From assembly GCA_018830415.1 (NCBI GenBank), contig JAHJSJ010000037.1:1-8193 (forward strand): a stretch of DNA of 8,193 bases. The letters run 5' to 3'. The DNA comes from Alphaproteobacteria bacterium (GTDB taxonomy: Bacteria > Pseudomonadota > Alphaproteobacteria > Sphingomonadales > Sphingomonadaceae). The position numbers and the translations under genes are program-made. Below, piece by piece: positions 1 through 6,439 of this stretch. The stretch's first letter is position 1; every line of letters starts with the position of its first letter. The notes beneath the pieces are model-generated. The model had not been told where the DNA came from, did no database searches, and saw only the letters and a program-made list of their open reading frames with translations.

Positions 1-563
1 CGGCGGTAATCACTGCGATCTCCGCGACGGAAGTCATTGCGCTCTCCGCGACGGAAGTCACTGCGATCCCCTCTGCGAAAATCGCTGCGATCATTGTTCC
101 AACGCTGCCGGTCGTTGCGATAATCGGCGAGATGCCGATTGGCGCGTTGATCAGTGCGATTTTCGATCCGATTAGCCCGGAAATCGCCGCGCCGCTCAAT
201 GCGGTTGGCCCGCGCTTCGCTGCTACGATCAACGCGGACAGCGGCGCGATCCCGGGCACGCTGGTTGAGTTGGTTAGCACGGACATCACCGCGTCGTTCT
301 ACCCGATTAGCGCGCGCTTCACTGCGGCGTTCAACCCGCTGCGCTCGCGCCTGACCCTGACGCTGGCGATTTTGCGCCCGCGCCTTTTGGCGTTCGCTGC
401 GGTTTTCGCTGCGCACTTGCGGGCGCTCGGCACGGGCCTGCGCGCGCGCCTCGCTGCCCCTGTCGGCCCGGTTCTGCGCTTCGGCAGGTGTGGCGGGTAG
501 CGATAAGGTGAGTGCGAGCGCCAAAGCTGCCAGCGATCCACCCTTGAAGAAAAGGTTTGTCAT
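1..563 (-). CDS. Exported Arg-rich repeat protein, RcnB-like N-terminus (3' end outside window)
   Basis: The reading frame is open from an ATG at 563-561 to the left edge (187 complete codons), so the C-terminus is missing. The start is supported by GGAGG about 8 nt upstream (complement of 571-576). Residues 1-29 form a Sec signal peptide: a basic start, an Ala/Leu-rich core and a likely cleavage after AEA-29. The mature part is extremely rich in Arg, with many Asp/Asn/Ser/Gln, and is repetitive. SEARANRVERRGD (81-93) recurs as SEARANRIERRGD (115-127), and 8-residue units of the type RSDFRRGD run from 159 to the edge. Sphingomonad proteins annotated RcnB-family (periplasmic, named after the E. 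coli Ni/Co homeostasis protein) often have such an RGDR/NDW-rich N-terminus before a conserved C-terminal domain; that domain would lie off the window. The family call is therefore inference, while the gene and its export are well supported. A generic low-complexity periplasmic protein is the alternative. Confidence 0.7.
   Translation of the reverse strand, partial: MTNLFFKGGSLAALALALTLSLPATPAEAQNRADRGSEARAQARAERPQVRSENRSERQKARAQNRQRQGQARAQRVERRSEARANRVERRGDVRANQLNQRARDRAAVRVDRSSEARANRIERRGDFRANRIENRTDQRANRHLADYRNDRQRWNNDRSDFRRGDRSDFRRGERNDFRRGDRSDYR
15..86. repeat. 24-bp tandem repeats coding 8-residue Arg-rich units
   Basis: Three consecutive 24-bp units start at 15, 39 and 63. The first two share the core TCTCCGCGACGGAAGTCA and differ at only two or three positions; the third is more diverged. 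Bases 1-14 look like the end of a further unit. The period is a multiple of three and encodes the repeating RSDFRRGD/E motif of the minus-strand gene, so this is an in-frame coding repeat that could change length by slippage. Confidence 0.8.
171..323 (-). repeat. Pair of about 51-bp diverged coding repeats
   Basis: Bases 273-323 and 171-221 (minus strand) encode near-identical peptides, SEARANRVERRGDVRAN and SEARANRIERRGDFRAN, offset by 34 residues (102 bp). They are an older, more diverged layer of internal duplication in the same gene than the 24-bp units nearer the left edge. Confidence 0.7.
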
Positions 564-688
564 CGTTGTTGCCTCCAGTGTCGCCGGCCCACCACAAGCG
601 GCTAGTTGATGAGTCGGACATAGCCTGTCGAGACTGTCGCAGGGATGAACCATCGCATAAATGTTCAGAAAAAATGTTAATAATATGA

Positions 689-883
689 ATGACGTTTCAA
701 ATCGAGACAGAGCAACTTGACTGCCAAGGGCGCGCACCCAAAGGCGAAAAGGCCATGTTTGAAACGCTCGACGATGTTCGCACAGATTGCATCAACCGCC
801 TGATCCGTGTGGCGGTGTTATCTGGGGGAGGGGCCGGACTCGCCTTCGCCGCACCCAACCTCAGGCCTGCCGTCAGAGTTTGA
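689..883 (+). CDS. Doubtful small ORF, 64 aa
   Basis: An ATG-initiated frame of 64 codons ends in TGA just before the ettA terminator-like hairpin. No Shine-Dalgarno sequence is visible before the ATG at 689. An internal ATG at 754 is preceded by AAAGGCGAAAAGG and would give a 42-residue product that begins MFETLDDVRTD and continues through a hydrophobic Ala/Gly/Leu stretch. I recognise no family. It fills a spacer and does not overlap a better gene, which is the main argument for listing it; chance opening in GC-rich DNA is equally likely. Confidence 0.2.
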   Translation: MTFQIETEQLDCQGRAPKGEKAMFETLDDVRTDCINRLIRVAVLSGGGAGLAFAAPNLRPAVRV

Positions 884-892
884 GAGGGTTGC

Positions 893-920
893 GCTGCCCC
901 CACCTCAAAACGGGGGCAGC
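893..920 (-). terminator. Strong hairpin just downstream of ettA
   Basis: GCTGCCCCC (893-901) and GGGGGCAGC (912-920) form a perfect 9-bp GC-rich stem around a 10-nt loop. It begins 13 bases past the ettA stop, the usual place for an intrinsic terminator. No U-tract follows on either strand, so it may act as a 3'-end stabilising hairpin or a terminator needing Rho, rather than as a classical intrinsic terminator. Confidence 0.5.
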
Positions 921-932
921 TGTCCGGCAATC

Positions 933-2606
933 CTACCGCGTTAGCTTCTTGTAAGCCAGCCGCGTCGGGCGATCCGCTGCATCGCCCAGACGGCGGCGCT
1001 TGTCTTCTTCGTAGGCTTCGAAGTTGCCTTCGAACCATTCGACATGGCTGTTACCTTCGAAGGCGAGGATGTGAGTGGCGAGGCGATCGAGGAAGAAGCG
1101 ATCGTGGCTGATCACCACCGCGCAGCCCGCAAAGTTTTCAATCGCGTCTTCCAGCGCGCCGAGCGTTTCGACGTCGAGATCATTGGTCGGTTCGTCAAGC
1201 AGCAGCACGTTGCCGCCCTGCTTCAGCATCTTGGCCATGTGCACGCGGTTGCGTTCCCCGCCCGAAAGCTTGCCGACGTTCTTCTGCTGGTCAGCGCCCT
1301 TGAAGTTGAACGCGCCGACATAGGCGCGGGTCGAGGTTTCCTGCTTGTTGACCGTCATGTAATCGTGCCCGCCGGAGATTTCCTGCCACACGTTGTTGTC
1401 TGGATTCAGATGGTCGCGGCTCTGGTCAACATAACCAAGGTGCACGGTGCTGCCGATTTCGATCGTGCCGCTGTCGGGTTGTTCCTTGCCAGTGATGATC
1501 TTGAACAGCGTGGATTTGCCCGCGCCGTTAGGCCCGATGATGCCAACGATGCCGCCCGGGGGCAGCATGAACGACAGGTTTTCGAACAACAGCTTGTCGC
1601 CGTAAGCTTTGGTCAGGCCCTTGGCCTCGATCACCTTGCTGCCCAATCGCTCGGGCACCTGAATCACGATCTGCGCCTTGCCGAGCGAACGATTATCCTG
1701 CGCGTTCTGCAATTCTTCAAACTTGCGGACACGCGCCTTGGACTTGGTCTGACGCGCGGCAGGGGTCTGACGAATCCATTCGAGCTCGCGTTGCAGGGCT
1801 TTCTGCTTGCCGCTTTCCTCGCGGCTTTCCTGCTCCAGTCGCTTGGCCTTCTTTTCGAGATAGGTCGAATAATTGCCTTCGTAGGGGTAGTAGCTGCCCC
1901 GATCGAGTTCGAGGATCCATTCAACCACATTATCGAGGAAGTAACGGTCGTGGGTGATCATCAACACCGCGCCGGCATATTCCTTGAGATGGTTTTCCAG
2001 CCACTGCACGCTTTCGGCATCAAGGTGGTTGGTGGGCTCGTCCAGCAGCAGGATCGAAGGTTTCTGGATCAGCAGGCGGGTGAGCGCCACGCGGCGCTTT
2101 TCGCCGCCCGACAGGCTTTCCACACCCATATCGCCCGGCGGGCAGCGCAGCGCCTCCATCGCGACTTCGAGCTGGTTGTCGAGCGTCCAGCCGTCAACCG
2201 CGTCGATCTTGTCCTGCAATTCGCCCATTTCCGCGCCGAGTGTTTCAAAATCGGCATCCGGTTCGCACATCAGCGCGCTGATTTCGTTGAAGCGATCAAC
2301 CATGTCGGCGACCCCGCGCGCGCCGTCCTTGACGTTTTCGAGCACGGTCTTGGTCGGATCGAGTTCCGGTTCCTGCTCCAGATAGCCCACTGTGATGTTC
2401 TCACCCGGCCAGGCTTCGCCGGTGAAGTCCTTGTCGACCCCCGCCATGATCTTCATCAGCGTCGATTTGCCCGCGCCATTGGGGCCGACGATGCCGATCT
2501 TCGCGCCTTGATAGAATTGCAGCGAGATATTGGCGAGCACCGGCTTTTGGGCACCGGGGAAGGTTTTGGTCATGTCCTTCATGACAAAGGCATATTGCGC
2601 GGCCAT
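933..2606 (-). CDS. ettA: EttA, energy-dependent translational throttle ABC-F ATPase
   Basis: This is a complete 557-residue ABC-F protein, close to E. coli EttA (555). Such proteins are cytoplasmic, have no membrane domain, and bind the ribosomal E site to tune the first elongation step to the ATP/ADP ratio (known for the family). ABC domain 1 has Walker A GPNGAGKS (41-48), signature LSGGE (166-170), Walker B ILLLDE (185-190) and switch His in ITHD (217-220). The insertion at about 95-140 corresponds to the EttA arm. A charged interdomain linker (about 245-310) contains the ARQTKSKARVRKFEEL segment. Domain 2 has Walker A GPNGAGKS (358-365), LSGGE (447-451), VLLLDE (467-472) and SHD (500-502). 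All ATPase motifs are intact, so it should be active. The ATG at 2606 has AAAGGA about 9 nt upstream. It is divergent from the M28 gene and appears monocistronic. Confidence 0.96.
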   Translation of the reverse strand: MAAQYAFVMKDMTKTFPGAQKPVLANISLQFYQGAKIGIVGPNGAGKSTLMKIMAGVDKDFTGEAWPGENITVGYLEQEPELDPTKTVLENVKDGARGVADMVDRFNEISALMCEPDADFETLGAEMGELQDKIDAVDGWTLDNQLEVAMEALRCPPGDMGVESLSGGEKRRVALTRLLIQKPSILLLDEPTNHLDAESVQWLENHLKEYAGAVLMITHDRYFLDNVVEWILELDRGSYYPYEGNYSTYLEKKAKRLEQESREESGKQKALQRELEWIRQTPAARQTKSKARVRKFEELQNAQDNRSLGKAQIVIQVPERLGSKVIEAKGLTKAYGDKLLFENLSFMLPPGGIVGIIGPNGAGKSTLFKIITGKEQPDSGTIEIGSTVHLGYVDQSRDHLNPDNNVWQEISGGHDYMTVNKQETSTRAYVGAFNFKGADQQKNVGKLSGGERNRVHMAKMLKQGGNVLLLDEPTNDLDVETLGALEDAIENFAGCAVVISHDRFFLDRLATHILAFEGNSHVEWFEGNFEAYEEDKRRRLGDAADRPTRLAYKKLTR

Positions 2607-2657
2607 CGGATCAGTCCTTTACGGGATCGAAAAATCAGGTTGGGAGGTTTGGCTGCG

Positions 2658-2686
2658 CAGATAGGGAAGGGCAGGGGCAAGGGCAA
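2658..2686 (-). promoter_or_regulatory. Candidate sigma-70 promoter of ettA
   Basis: On the minus strand TTGCCC (2686-2681) and TATCTG (2663-2658) are separated by exactly 17 nt, which would start transcription near 2651 and leave a leader of about 45 nt before the ettA ATG. The match is only moderate and the region is a purine-rich, slightly repetitive GGGCAA tract, so chance similarity is possible. Confidence 0.35.
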
Positions 2687-2728
2687 GCGGCTAGACTTGT
2701 GTCCCGCGCGGCGATAGCACCCGTTTCC

Positions 2729-4144
2729 ATGAACACTCCCATGACCGCGCTGTCTGCGCTTTCGCTCGCTTTGCTCTCCGCCCCCGCTGCTGGCGAGGCA
2801 CCCACGCTTGAATCGCAGGCTGACCTGGCATCGACAGATGACACGCTGGCATGGGATTTTGTCGAGGGCATCACCACCGAAGTCGGCCCGCGTCAGGCTG
2901 GCACCGAGGCCGAGGCGCGCGCGCGCGCATGGGCGATGCAATGGCTTATGGCCAAAGGCTTTGCCAATGTCGCGGACGAACCCTTCATGATGGACACCTG
3001 GGTGCCCGGCGACATCGCCCGCGCCCGCGTGACTGCACCGTTTGCGCAGGATATGGTTGTCCTGCCGCTCGGCAATTCTGCCGCAACGCCTGTCGGCGGG
3101 GTCGAAGCTGAAGTGGTGTTCTTCCGCACGGTGGACGATCTGCGCGCCGCGCCCGAAGGCAGCCTGAAAGGCAAGATCGCCTATATCAGCCATCAGATGC
3201 GCCCCGCGCAGGATGGTTCGCACTATGGCTTTGCCGGGCCTGCACGTTGGGTTGGCGCAGGGATCGCGGCAAGCAAGGGCGCGATTGCCACCGTCATCAA
3301 GTCGGTCGGCACCGATTACCACCGTAACCCGCACACCGGCGGCACCAGCTTTCCTGAAGGTGTGAAGCCGACCCCGGCGGGCGCACTGAGCCTGCCCGAT
3401 GCCGAGAACCTTGAACGGATGTTTGCCCGCGCTGGGGGCCGTCCGGTCACCATGAAGATCGAAATGAACCCGCGCCAGATCGGACAGACCCAAAGCGGCA
3501 ATGTGGTGGCTGAGGTGGTCGGACGCAATCCGTCGCTCCCGCCGGTGCTGCTCGCCTGCCATATCGACAGCTGGTGGAATGCGCCCGGCGCGTTTGACGA
3601 TGGCGCGGGCTGCGGGATCATCGCAGCGGCAGCGTTTCACGTGAAACATTCAGCCCAGCCCCTGCGCACCATCCGTATTTTGATGGCAGGCGCGGAGGAA
3701 ACCGGCCTCTGGGGCAGCCAAGCCTATAGCAAGGCGCACCTGGACGAGCCTGTCGCTGTTGGAATTGAGAGCGATTTCGGCGCCGACCGGATCTGGCGCT
3801 TTGACAGCAATTTCCGTGAGACAAACCCGGCATTGCACAAACGCATCGCCAGCGCGGTTGCCCGGTTTGGCGTATCAACTAGCAATGAAGTTGCCACCGG
3901 CGGGGCCGATCTCAACATCGTGCGCGATCAGAAGGGCGCGTTGGTTGATCTGCAACAGGACGGCACCCGCTATTTCGATCTGCACCACACGCCCGACGAC
4001 ACGCTCGACAAGATCGACAAGGCCCAGCTGCGTCAGAACGTCGCGGTGTGGACGCAGGTGGTCGGCATCCTCGCCAATCAGGAAACCGCAATCCTGACCG
4101 GCACCCCGATCCCCGCCGCCTCGCCGATCATGCAGGCGCAGTAA
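2729..4144 (+). CDS. Secreted M28-family zinc peptidase, carboxypeptidase Q-like
   Basis: Counted from the ATG at 2729 the protein has 471 residues. A signal peptide spans about 1-24 (Ala/Leu-rich, ending PAAGEA). An in-frame GTG at 2699 would add ten residues before it and hide the signal, so 2729 is preferred, although no clear Shine-Dalgarno site is seen for either. Residues about 95-250 match the position of the PA-like insert of carboxypeptidase Q relatives. The M28 dizinc site is complete: H278 and D280 (CHIDSW), D290 (FDDGAG), catalytic and ligand E323/E324 (AEETGLWGS), D349 (ESDFG) and H420 (HHTPDDT). The family removes amino acids from peptide ends, here probably in the periplasm. 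It faces the dipeptidase convergently, fitting a peptide-breakdown role. Residues 303-307 (FHVKH) are encoded by a parS-like palindrome. Substrate specificity cannot be read from the sequence. Confidence 0.9.
   Translation: MNTPMTALSALSLALLSAPAAGEAPTLESQADLASTDDTLAWDFVEGITTEVGPRQAGTEAEARARAWAMQWLMAKGFANVADEPFMMDTWVPGDIARARVTAPFAQDMVVLPLGNSAATPVGGVEAEVVFFRTVDDLRAAPEGSLKGKIAYISHQMRPAQDGSHYGFAGPARWVGAGIAASKGAIATVIKSVGTDYHRNPHTGGTSFPEGVKPTPAGALSLPDAENLERMFARAGGRPVTMKIEMNPRQIGQTQSGNVVAEVVGRNPSLPPVLLACHIDSWWNAPGAFDDGAGCGIIAAAAFHVKHSAQPLRTIRILMAGAEETGLWGSQAYSKAHLDEPVAVGIESDFGADRIWRFDSNFRETNPALHKRIASAVARFGVSTSNEVATGGADLNIVRDQKGALVDLQQDGTRYFDLHHTPDDTLDKIDKAQLRQNVAVWTQVVGILANQETAILTGTPIPAASPIMQAQ
3634..3647. 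promoter_or_regulatory. parS: parS-like ParB-binding site inside the M28 gene
   Basis: GTTTCACGTGAAAC is a perfect 14-bp palindrome. With flanks it reads CGTTTCACGTGAAACA (3633-3648), one mismatch from the widely conserved chromosomal parS consensus TGTTTCACGTGAAACA. ParB (Spo0J) loads at such sites, spreads, and recruits SMC and ParA for origin segregation (established for many bacteria). When translated, parS gives the peptide FHVKH in one direction and NVSRET in the other, both seen here. It is the only CACGTG-centred palindrome I found in the window. No parA/parB genes lie within the window. Confidence 0.82.
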
Positions 4145-4147
4145 TTA
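4142..4147. other. Abutting convergent stop codons (TAATTA)
   Basis: The M28 stop TAA (4142-4144, plus) is followed immediately by the dipeptidase stop (TAA read on minus, 4147-4145). There is no spacer and no hairpin nearby, so each transcript must run into the other gene before ending. Confidence 0.9.
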
Positions 4148-5317
4148 TTCAGACGGATTGCAGGGCTCAACAGCGGCCATTATCCGCAGGAAATTGCCGC
4201 CGATCAGTTTTGCAATGTCAGGCGCCCCCATCCCGCCGCGCAGCAATCCGGCCACATAGTGGGGTAGGCGGGCATAGGAATCGAACACGGGTTTGTAATT
4301 GGCATCCATATCCGTGCCCATGCAGACGTGGTCGATGCCGACCGCGTCGACCAGTTCGAACGTCCGGGTAACGAAGCCGCGCAGATCGGTGATCCCGATC
4401 CCCGCCGGCCACGCGCCCAGCAAACCGCCGCCGGTTTCGGCCACGGCTGACGCCAGATCGCGGGACACAAAGCGGGGGTGGTCGATACCGCCAGCCTTCG
4501 CCGGGTGGATATGGACATGGCTGGCCATGACCGGCCGGGATGAAGCCTTGATTATCCCGAAAGCGGTGGCTTCGGATGCGTGGGCGACGTCAATCAGCAT
4601 CCCGGCGGTGTTCATGGCCTTGACCACGGCGATGCCTGCGGGGGTAATGCCATTGTGAACCGGGGTGCCGGTGATGATGTCGCCCAGTTCATTGGTGCGG
4701 TAATGCATCAGCGTGACGGATCGCACGCCATCAGCATAAGATTGCACCACGCGATCGGCCCTGCCTTCGAGGTAATCCCCGCCTTCAACCGTGAACAGCG
4801 CGCCGGGCTTGCCAGCTTTGCGCGCGGCGGCAAAATCACTCACCGACCTGACCGGATAGGCCAGCCCGCTGTCCACCAACTGCTGCAAGTTGGCAATTTG
4901 CCGCTGATAGCTGGCCCATGCTTCGCCGGGTTCAAATTCGCGAACCGCGGCGAGCCCTTCATCGACAAAGCCGATCGCCTGAAAATCGGCCACGGCGGCA
5001 AAGGCGGCCGCTGTCAGCCCTCCGGCCTGCATATCGCCGATGCTGCGACTTTCGAAGGAGCCCAATATGACTGCCGCACGCGACATTCCCGAAACATTCT
5101 CTGCTCCGCTAACGAAGGTTCTCCCCGGATGGGCATGGGCATCAATCGACGGATATTTTTCCAGCAATGACCGCGCCATTGCCAGCTCGTCCGCAGTGAA
5201 ATCGTAGCCCAGTGGAACCAGCGCAGGGTGTTTAAGCCGATAGGCGGCTGCGCCAAATCCGCCAACCACGACATCCGCCCCGCCGATCAGAAAATTGCGT
5301 TTTGTCATCAGAGCCAT
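4145..5317 (-). CDS. Exported or anchored M19-type (renal dipeptidase-like) metallopeptidase
   Basis: The protein has 390 residues. Residues 5-27 (TKRNFLIGG, then a Val/Gly/Ala core) look like a Tat-type signal with KR in place of RR, or an uncleaved anchor. The rest follows the M19 membrane-dipeptidase plan, a TIM-barrel binuclear zinc enzyme that cleaves dipeptides: DAHAHPG (59-65), bridging E178 in TVEGGD, H246 in LIDVAHAS, H267 in ASHVHIHP, D336 in MGTDMDA, and GGNFLRI near the C-terminus (373-379). The first motif is HxH (H61, H63), where renal dipeptidase has HxD, so one metal ligand differs. GGAAG lies about 6 nt before the ATG at 5317; a second ATG at 5308 lacks a ribosome site. It is the last gene of a likely operon, 40 bp after the RidA-like gene. 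Another amidohydrolase activity is possible. Confidence 0.85.
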   Translation of the reverse strand: MALMTKRNFLIGGADVVVGGFGAAAYRLKHPALVPLGYDFTADELAMARSLLEKYPSIDAHAHPGRTFVSGAENVSGMSRAAVILGSFESRSIGDMQAGGLTAAAFAAVADFQAIGFVDEGLAAVREFEPGEAWASYQRQIANLQQLVDSGLAYPVRSVSDFAAARKAGKPGALFTVEGGDYLEGRADRVVQSYADGVRSVTLMHYRTNELGDIITGTPVHNGITPAGIAVVKAMNTAGMLIDVAHASEATAFGIIKASSRPVMASHVHIHPAKAGGIDHPRFVSRDLASAVAETGGGLLGAWPAGIGITDLRGFVTRTFELVDAVGIDHVCMGTDMDANYKPVFDSYARLPHYVAGLLRGGMGAPDIAKLIGGNFLRIMAAVEPCNPSE

Positions 5318-5357
5318 TGCGCGCTTCCATCCCTATTTTTTGAGTATTGAGGTCACT

Positions 5358-5831
5358 TCAGCGCCGGGCTTTGGCTTGCGGGCTATAGGCCCAGCATTCC
5401 AGTTCGACCCGCCCGTCATAGGCGAGGCCGGTCGATCCAAAGGCGCTGCGGGCTGGCAAGCGATCCGGTTTGAAATAGCCGACATAGACGGCGTTGAACG
5501 CAGGCCAATCATTCATGTCGGCCAGCATCACCGTGCATTTGACGACATCATCGAAATCCAGGCCATGCCGCGCCAACACCGCGCCGATATTGTCCATGGT
5601 CTGGCGGGTTTCGCCCGCGATCCCGCCCGCCGCCAGCGTTGTTCCCCCCGGAGCAACGCCGATCTGGCCCGACAGATACAGCATGTCGCCCACTTGCACC
5701 GCTTCGGAAAACGGCATCCCTTCGGCGGCGTGATAGGTCGGCTCCCCGGCGCTCGACGCGGCGGGGGCAAGGGCTGTGCCCGCCGCCATGGCGGCAGCAA
5801 TGGTGTAATGGAACAAGCGGTTGGTTGGCAT
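5358..5831 (-). CDS. Exported RidA/YjgF/UK114-family protein
   Basis: This is a 157-residue protein whose C-terminal part (about 36-150) is a complete RidA domain. YLSGQIG (52-58) is the usual strand motif. R128 (PARSAFG) aligns with E. coli RidA R105, which binds the substrate carboxylate, and E143, exactly 15 residues later, aligns with E120. RidA enzymes hydrolyse reactive enamine/imine intermediates from PLP enzymes, normally in the cytoplasm. Here residues 1-28 form a clear signal peptide (basic start, Ala-rich core, SSA before the cleavage site), so the product is probably periplasmic, where the classical substrate would not be expected. The ribosome site AAGGAG lies about 9 nt before the ATG and overlaps the region just after the upstream gene's stop (15-bp gap), which supports cotranscription. 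Family membership is firm; the reaction is not known. Confidence 0.9.
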   Translation of the reverse strand: MPTNRLFHYTIAAAMAAGTALAPAASSAGEPTYHAAEGMPFSEAVQVGDMLYLSGQIGVAPGGTTLAAGGIAGETRQTMDNIGAVLARHGLDFDDVVKCTVMLADMNDWPAFNAVYVGYFKPDRLPARSAFGSTGLAYDGRVELECWAYSPQAKARR

Positions 5832-5846
5832 GAAAGGTTCTCCTTC

Positions 5847-6398
5847 CTATCGGGTTTCGGGCGGTGTGCCCTGTTTCACAAGGCGCAGTCCCAACGCATA
5901 GACAAGCACCAGCATTGTCACGCCTGCAAACGACCATTTCAGGGTCGTGAAGATGCTTGCCATCCAGGCCAGCGCCACCGGTTGATCCGGGTGCAGGCTA
6001 AGAAGCATGAAAACCGTGGCATTTTCCAGAATGTCGAAACCGAACAACAGCAGCGGCGGCGCGAACGGCCAGCGGGCGTGTTCCAGCCGGGTGGTGCGCA
6101 TGACAAGCGCAATCGCCCAGACGAACAACAGCGTATAGCTGATCGGATAGGCGATATCCGCCGTCACCAGAAATATCCGGTAGGAACTGCGGGCAGCATC
6201 CGAAAAGGCACTGATATTCGCAAACGCCTCAGCCGGGGTATAGGCAAACATCAGATCGAGCGGCCCCGCGCCGGGGGTCGTCAACAATTCGGCCCCAATG
6301 CGCGGCATCACACCATAGCGAATGCCCCCGCAGATCAGGGCGACGATCACCAACCGCCTGATAGTTGCCGCTGCGATCAGACTGTCGAATAGCGCCAT
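5847..6398 (-). CDS. Four-TM inner-membrane protein of unknown function
   Basis: This 183-residue protein is the first gene of the likely minus-strand operon. Hydrophobic segments lie at about 13-32, 82-101, 113-134 and 146-173, separated by a long polar loop (about 33-78) rich in Ala, Pro and Ser/Thr. The second half has the intramembrane acidic motif FDILEN (121-126), which places Asp and Glu inside the third hydrophobic segment, an unusual feature that may mark a functional site. A very strong ribosome site (GGGAGGAGGG, complement of 6406-6415) precedes the ATG. Its stop TAG runs directly into the ribosome site of the RidA-like gene. I do not recognise the family and give no function. The IS remnant ends close upstream, so the native promoter may have been altered. 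Confidence 0.8.
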   Translation of the reverse strand: MALFDSLIAAATIRRLVIVALICGGIRYGVMPRIGAELLTTPGAGPLDLMFAYTPAEAFANISAFSDAARSSYRIFLVTADIAYPISYTLLFVWAIALVMRTTRLEHARWPFAPPLLLFGFDILENATVFMLLSLHPDQPVALAWMASIFTTLKWSFAGVTMLVLVYALGLRLVKQGTPPETR

Positions 6399-6439
6399 TG
6401 TCGATCCCTCCTCCCAAAGGCTTAGCGAGATGGGGAGGC

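Larger units (their letters stand above)
564..932. other. Intergenic spacer between the RcnB-like gene and ettA
   Basis: This 369-bp stretch has no convincing gene. It holds an AT-rich patch (about 656-700), a likely site for the promoter of the minus-strand RcnB-like gene, but no clear -35/-10 pair could be fixed. Small repeats are present: a direct repeat CTGTCG-AGA-CTGTCG (625-639) and two copies of AAATGTT (659-665, 672-678). The right part carries a doubtful small ORF and a hairpin, listed separately. Confidence 0.5.

Noticed and set aside
15..86. CRISPR-like appearance of evenly spaced repeats at the left edge
   Set aside because: The 24-bp units are contiguous with no unique spacers, and they code in frame for an Arg-rich repeat.
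1044..2717. Plus-strand ORF of 557 codons opposite ettA
   Set aside because: It is an antisense shadow of ettA: same length by coincidence, composition dominated by His/Val/Gly/Phe with no domain, and no ribosome site. EttA has every ABC-F motif.
2699..2728. GTG start at 2699 for the M28 peptidase
   Set aside because: It would put ten residues before a signal peptide that fits well from the ATG at 2729; neither start has a clear ribosome site, so this is a preference, not proof.
2579..3649. Minus-strand ORF of 356 codons opposite the M28 gene, beginning MFHVKR
   Set aside because: The opening residues only reflect the parS palindrome read on the other strand. The frame has no recognisable domain and covers the motif-complete M28 gene.
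4179..4187. TTATCCGCA resembling a DnaA box, as a hint of oriC near parS
   Set aside because: A single site with a mismatch to TTATCCACA inside the dipeptidase gene, with no cluster or AT-rich unwinding region beside it.
5295..6392. Plus-strand ORF of 365 codons
   Set aside because: It lies antisense across the RidA-like and four-TM genes; it is rich in Arg/His/Gln without family features, while the minus-strand genes have ribosome sites and clear motifs.
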